Of a stretch of DNA of 7,825 nt, positions 6,009-7,825 are shown piece after piece. Both the position numbers and the translations under genes were made by a program. Each line of letters starts with the position of its first letter. The first letter of the stretch is position 1. The stretch comes from Coriobacteriia bacterium (GTDB lineage: Bacteria > Actinomycetota > Coriobacteriia > Anaerosomatales > Anaerosomataceae): positions 1-7,825 of the forward strand of contig JAFGUS010000159.1 in assembly GCA_016938395.1 (NCBI GenBank), in the 5' to 3' direction. Under the pieces are notes generated by a model. That model was not told the DNA's origin. It searched no databases and was given only the letters and a program-made list of their open reading frames with translations.

Positions 6009-6886
6009 GACGCCTCCTCCGCCGGATCAGACGACGCGCCCGGCGCAGTATCCCCGTCCGCCTCCGGGTCCTCGGCCGGCTCCCACAGCACCTCGGCAGC
6101 GTCGAACACCGGGCCGTCGACGCACGCGCGCTTCCGGCCGTGCACCGTTGAGACCACACACGAGAGGCACGCGCCCACGCCGCACGCCATGAGGCGCTCG
6201 AGCGACACCTGGCAGGGCACACCCGCTTCGGCGGCCTGCGCGGCCACGATGCGCTGCATCGGCTCGGGACCGCACGCGTAGATCACGTCGGGCCGGTCGA
6301 CTGCGATGAGCTCCGGCGTGAGTGTCGTGACGAAGCCGCACGCGCCCTCGGTGCCGTCGTCGGTGGCGTACGCCGTGCGGCGGCAGACGCTCTCGAACAG
6401 CTCACGCGCGAGCAGGCGCGCAGCCGTGGGTGCGCCCTGCGCGAGCGTGACCGCCACGCCACGGCGCGCGAGTTCGTCGGCGAGCATGCCCATCGGGGCC
6501 GCCCCCAGGCCCCCGGCCACCAGCAGCGCGTGCGCCACGCCCTCGGGGATCCGCCAGCCGCAGCCGAGCGGGCCGATCGCGTCCATCACCGAACCGGGCT
6601 CGGCCCCGGCGAGCACGCGCGTGCCGCGACCGACCACCTGGTAGAGGATCTCGACGCGCCCGGCGCCGGCGCGGAAGACCGAGAACGGGCGGCGCAGAAT
6701 GAAGTCGGCACCCTCGGCGATGCGCAAGTGCACGAACTGGCCGGGCTGCACGCCCGCGGCGATGCGCGGCGCTTCGAAGGTGACGAGGCCCACGCCCTCG
6801 GCCACGCGTTCGTTGCCGAGGACTGCGACGCGCTCCACGAGCGGCGCCGGACGACCGGGGTGCGTGTGGACGTCAGCGCACGTCAC
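6005..6886 (-). CDS. pyrK: Dihydroorotate dehydrogenase electron transfer subunit (PyrK)
   Basis: PyrK carries FAD and a [2Fe-2S] cluster and passes electrons from PyrD to NAD+. It is 293 residues. The N-terminal flavin domain has RRPFSV at about 65-70, the FAD-binding motif of this ferredoxin-reductase family. [12 protein letters not shown] at about 121-132 is the NAD-binding glycine-rich loop, and YACGPEPM lies at about 203-210. The cluster cysteines are C235, C240, C243 and C255 (spacing CX4CX2CX11C). The last ~25 residues are an acidic Pro/Ala/Asp tail not needed for the fold. The start is GTG at 6886, overlapping the carB stop. Its Shine-Dalgarno is weak, and a second in-frame GTG at 6838 is possible but has no better ribosome site. 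The stop overlaps the pyrD ATG by 4 bases (ATGA), fitting stoichiometric synthesis with its partner. Confidence 0.95.
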   Translation of the reverse strand: MTCADVHTHPGRPAPLVERVAVLGNERVAEGVGLVTFEAPRIAAGVQPGQFVHLRIAEGADFILRRPFSVFRAGAGRVEILYQVVGRGTRVLAGAEPGSVMDAIGPLGCGWRIPEGVAHALLVAGGLGAAPMGMLADELARRGVAVTLAQGAPTAARLLARELFESVCRRTAYATDDGTEGACGFVTTLTPELIAVDRPDVIYACGPEPMQRIVAAQAAEAGVPCQVSLERLMACGVGACLSCVVSTVHGRKRACVDGPVFDAAEVLWEPAEDPEADGDTAPGASSDPAEEAS

Positions 6887-7825
6887 TGCGGTCCGCCGTC
6901 CTCGAAGTCCTGCAGCGCGATCACGCTCAGGCCCCCGCGCTTGATCGCGTCGATCGCCTGCGCGCTCGCCTGCGCGGCCGCAAGCGTGGTGATGTTGCTC
7001 ACGCCGTGCTGCACCGCGGCAGTGCGGATATGGTAGCCGTCCGAACGCGTCTCGCGCCCGAACGGAGTGTTGATCACGAGCTGCACCTCGCCGTTGACGA
7101 TGGCGTCCACGATGTTCGGCCGCCCCTCGTGCACCTTGCGCACCTCGTCGACGGGCACCCCGGCCGCGCGCAGGAGCCGCGCGGTACCGCGCGTGGAGAG
7201 GATCCGGAAGCCGAGGCTCTGGAGGTGCCGCGCCACCGGCACGATCGCCCGCTTGTCGCGGTCGCAGACCGAGACGAACGCGGTGCCCTCGGTGGGAAGC
7301 GAGTAGTCGATGGCGAGCTGCGACTTGGCGTACGCGCTCGGGAAGTCGAACGCCACGCCCATGACCTCGCCGGTCGATTTCATCTCCGGCCCGAGGATGC
7401 TGTCGGTCCCCGGGAAGCGGCCGAAGGGCATGACCGCCTCTTTCACGTGGTAGCGGCCGAGCTCGCGGCTCTCGGCTGGCAGGCCCATGGTCTCAAGTGT
7501 CTCCCCCGCCATCACGCGCGCCGCCACCTTGGCGAGCGGTACCCCCGTGGCCTTGCTCACGTACGGCACAGTCCGGCTCGCGCGAGGGTTGACCTCGAGC
7601 ACGTAGACCTGCTCGTCCTTCACCGCGAACTGCACGTTCATCAGGCCGCGCACGCCGAGCGCCAGCGCGAGCGCCCGCGTGTGCCCGGCGATCGTCGCGA
7701 GCGTCTCGTCACCGAGCGAGAACGGCGGGATGCAGCAGGCCGAGTCGCCCGAGTGGATGCCCGCCTCCTCGATGTGCTCCATGATGCCGCCGATGTAGAC
7801 CGTCTCGCCGTCGCAGACGGCGTCC
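6883..7825 (-). CDS. carB: Carbamoyl-phosphate synthase large subunit, C-terminal part (cut by window edge)
   Basis: This subunit makes carbamoyl phosphate from bicarbonate, two ATP and ammonia delivered by CarA, feeding pyrimidine and arginine synthesis in the cytoplasm. The frame is open to the right edge, so 313 residues of a protein normally near 1,070 residues are visible. The visible part begins at the end of the second ATP-grasp unit with GGIMEHIEEAGIHSGDSAC, followed by VLEVNPRASRTVPYVSKATG, both hallmark CarB blocks. The last ~140 residues form the MGS-like allosteric domain: STRGTARLL, KVHEGRPNI and INTPFGRETRSDGYHIR. The Thr, Lys and Asn positions corresponding to the nucleotide-binding site of E. 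coli CarB look kept. The segment SACCIPP has Cys where Ser is common. The stop overlaps the pyrK start by 4 bases (GTGA), so the two are probably translationally coupled. Identification is firm; the 5' end is outside the window. Confidence 0.97.
   Translation of the reverse strand, partial: DAVCDGETVYIGGIMEHIEEAGIHSGDSACCIPPFSLGDETLATIAGHTRALALALGVRGLMNVQFAVKDEQVYVLEVNPRASRTVPYVSKATGVPLAKVAARVMAGETLETMGLPAESRELGRYHVKEAVMPFGRFPGTDSILGPEMKSTGEVMGVAFDFPSAYAKSQLAIDYSLPTEGTAFVSVCDRDKRAIVPVARHLQSLGFRILSTRGTARLLRAAGVPVDEVRKVHEGRPNIVDAIVNGEVQLVINTPFGRETRSDGYHIRTAAVQHGVSNITTLAAAQASAQAIDAIKRGGLSVIALQDFEDGGPQ

Noticed and set aside
5068..6192. Plus-strand open frame of 374 codons opposite pyrD and pyrK
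   Set aside because: It is low-complexity Ser/Thr/Pro/Arg sequence antisense to conserved genes; a codon-bias shadow.

Overview
The window is GC-rich. All ten credible genes lie on the minus strand, so transcription runs from high to low coordinates. An actinobacterial-type integration host factor (mIHF) gene next to gmk and rpoZ points to Actinomycetota. The FAD/iron-sulfur PyrK plus class 1B PyrD pair is unlike the class 2 PyrD of most Actinomycetes and resembles the Bacillus-type pyr operon. Together these suggest an anaerobic or deep-branching actinobacterial lineage such as Coriobacteriia or its relatives. That placement is inferred from gene content and synteny, not proven.

Positions 7825 to 3750 hold the 3' part of a pyrimidine operon: carB (C-terminal part only), pyrK, pyrD, pyrF, pyrE. 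Every junction overlaps by 4 or 8 bases, so the set is very likely one transcript with coupled translation. Together these genes provide carbamoyl phosphate (CarB), oxidise dihydroorotate to orotate with NAD+ (PyrD/PyrK), add the ribose phosphate (PyrE) and decarboxylate OMP to UMP (PyrF). The earlier operon genes (carA, pyrB, pyrC and others) probably lie beyond the right edge.

Positions 3749 to 2468 hold a 131-base gap with a good sigma-70-type promoter, then mihF, gmk and rpoZ. These encode a nucleoid protein, guanylate kinase and the RNA polymerase omega subunit. gmk sits 18 bases after mihF and rpoZ overlaps gmk by one base.

Positions 2467 to 1 depart from the usual actinobacterial order, in which coaBC, metK and priA tend to follow rpoZ. 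After a gap containing a GC-rich hairpin comes a GT-B glycosyltransferase of the DUF3524/GTDC1 family, related to the vertebrate tRNA-queuosine mannosyltransferase QTMAN. After a further 150-base, lower-GC gap comes an open RHS/YD-repeat reading frame that runs off the left edge. It has no convincing start and may be a truncated or frameshifted RHS gene.

No tRNA, rRNA, CRISPR array, transposase or phage gene was seen. The items most worth a second look are the bacterial QTMAN homologue, the broken 5' end of the RHS frame, and the synteny break between rpoZ and these two genes.
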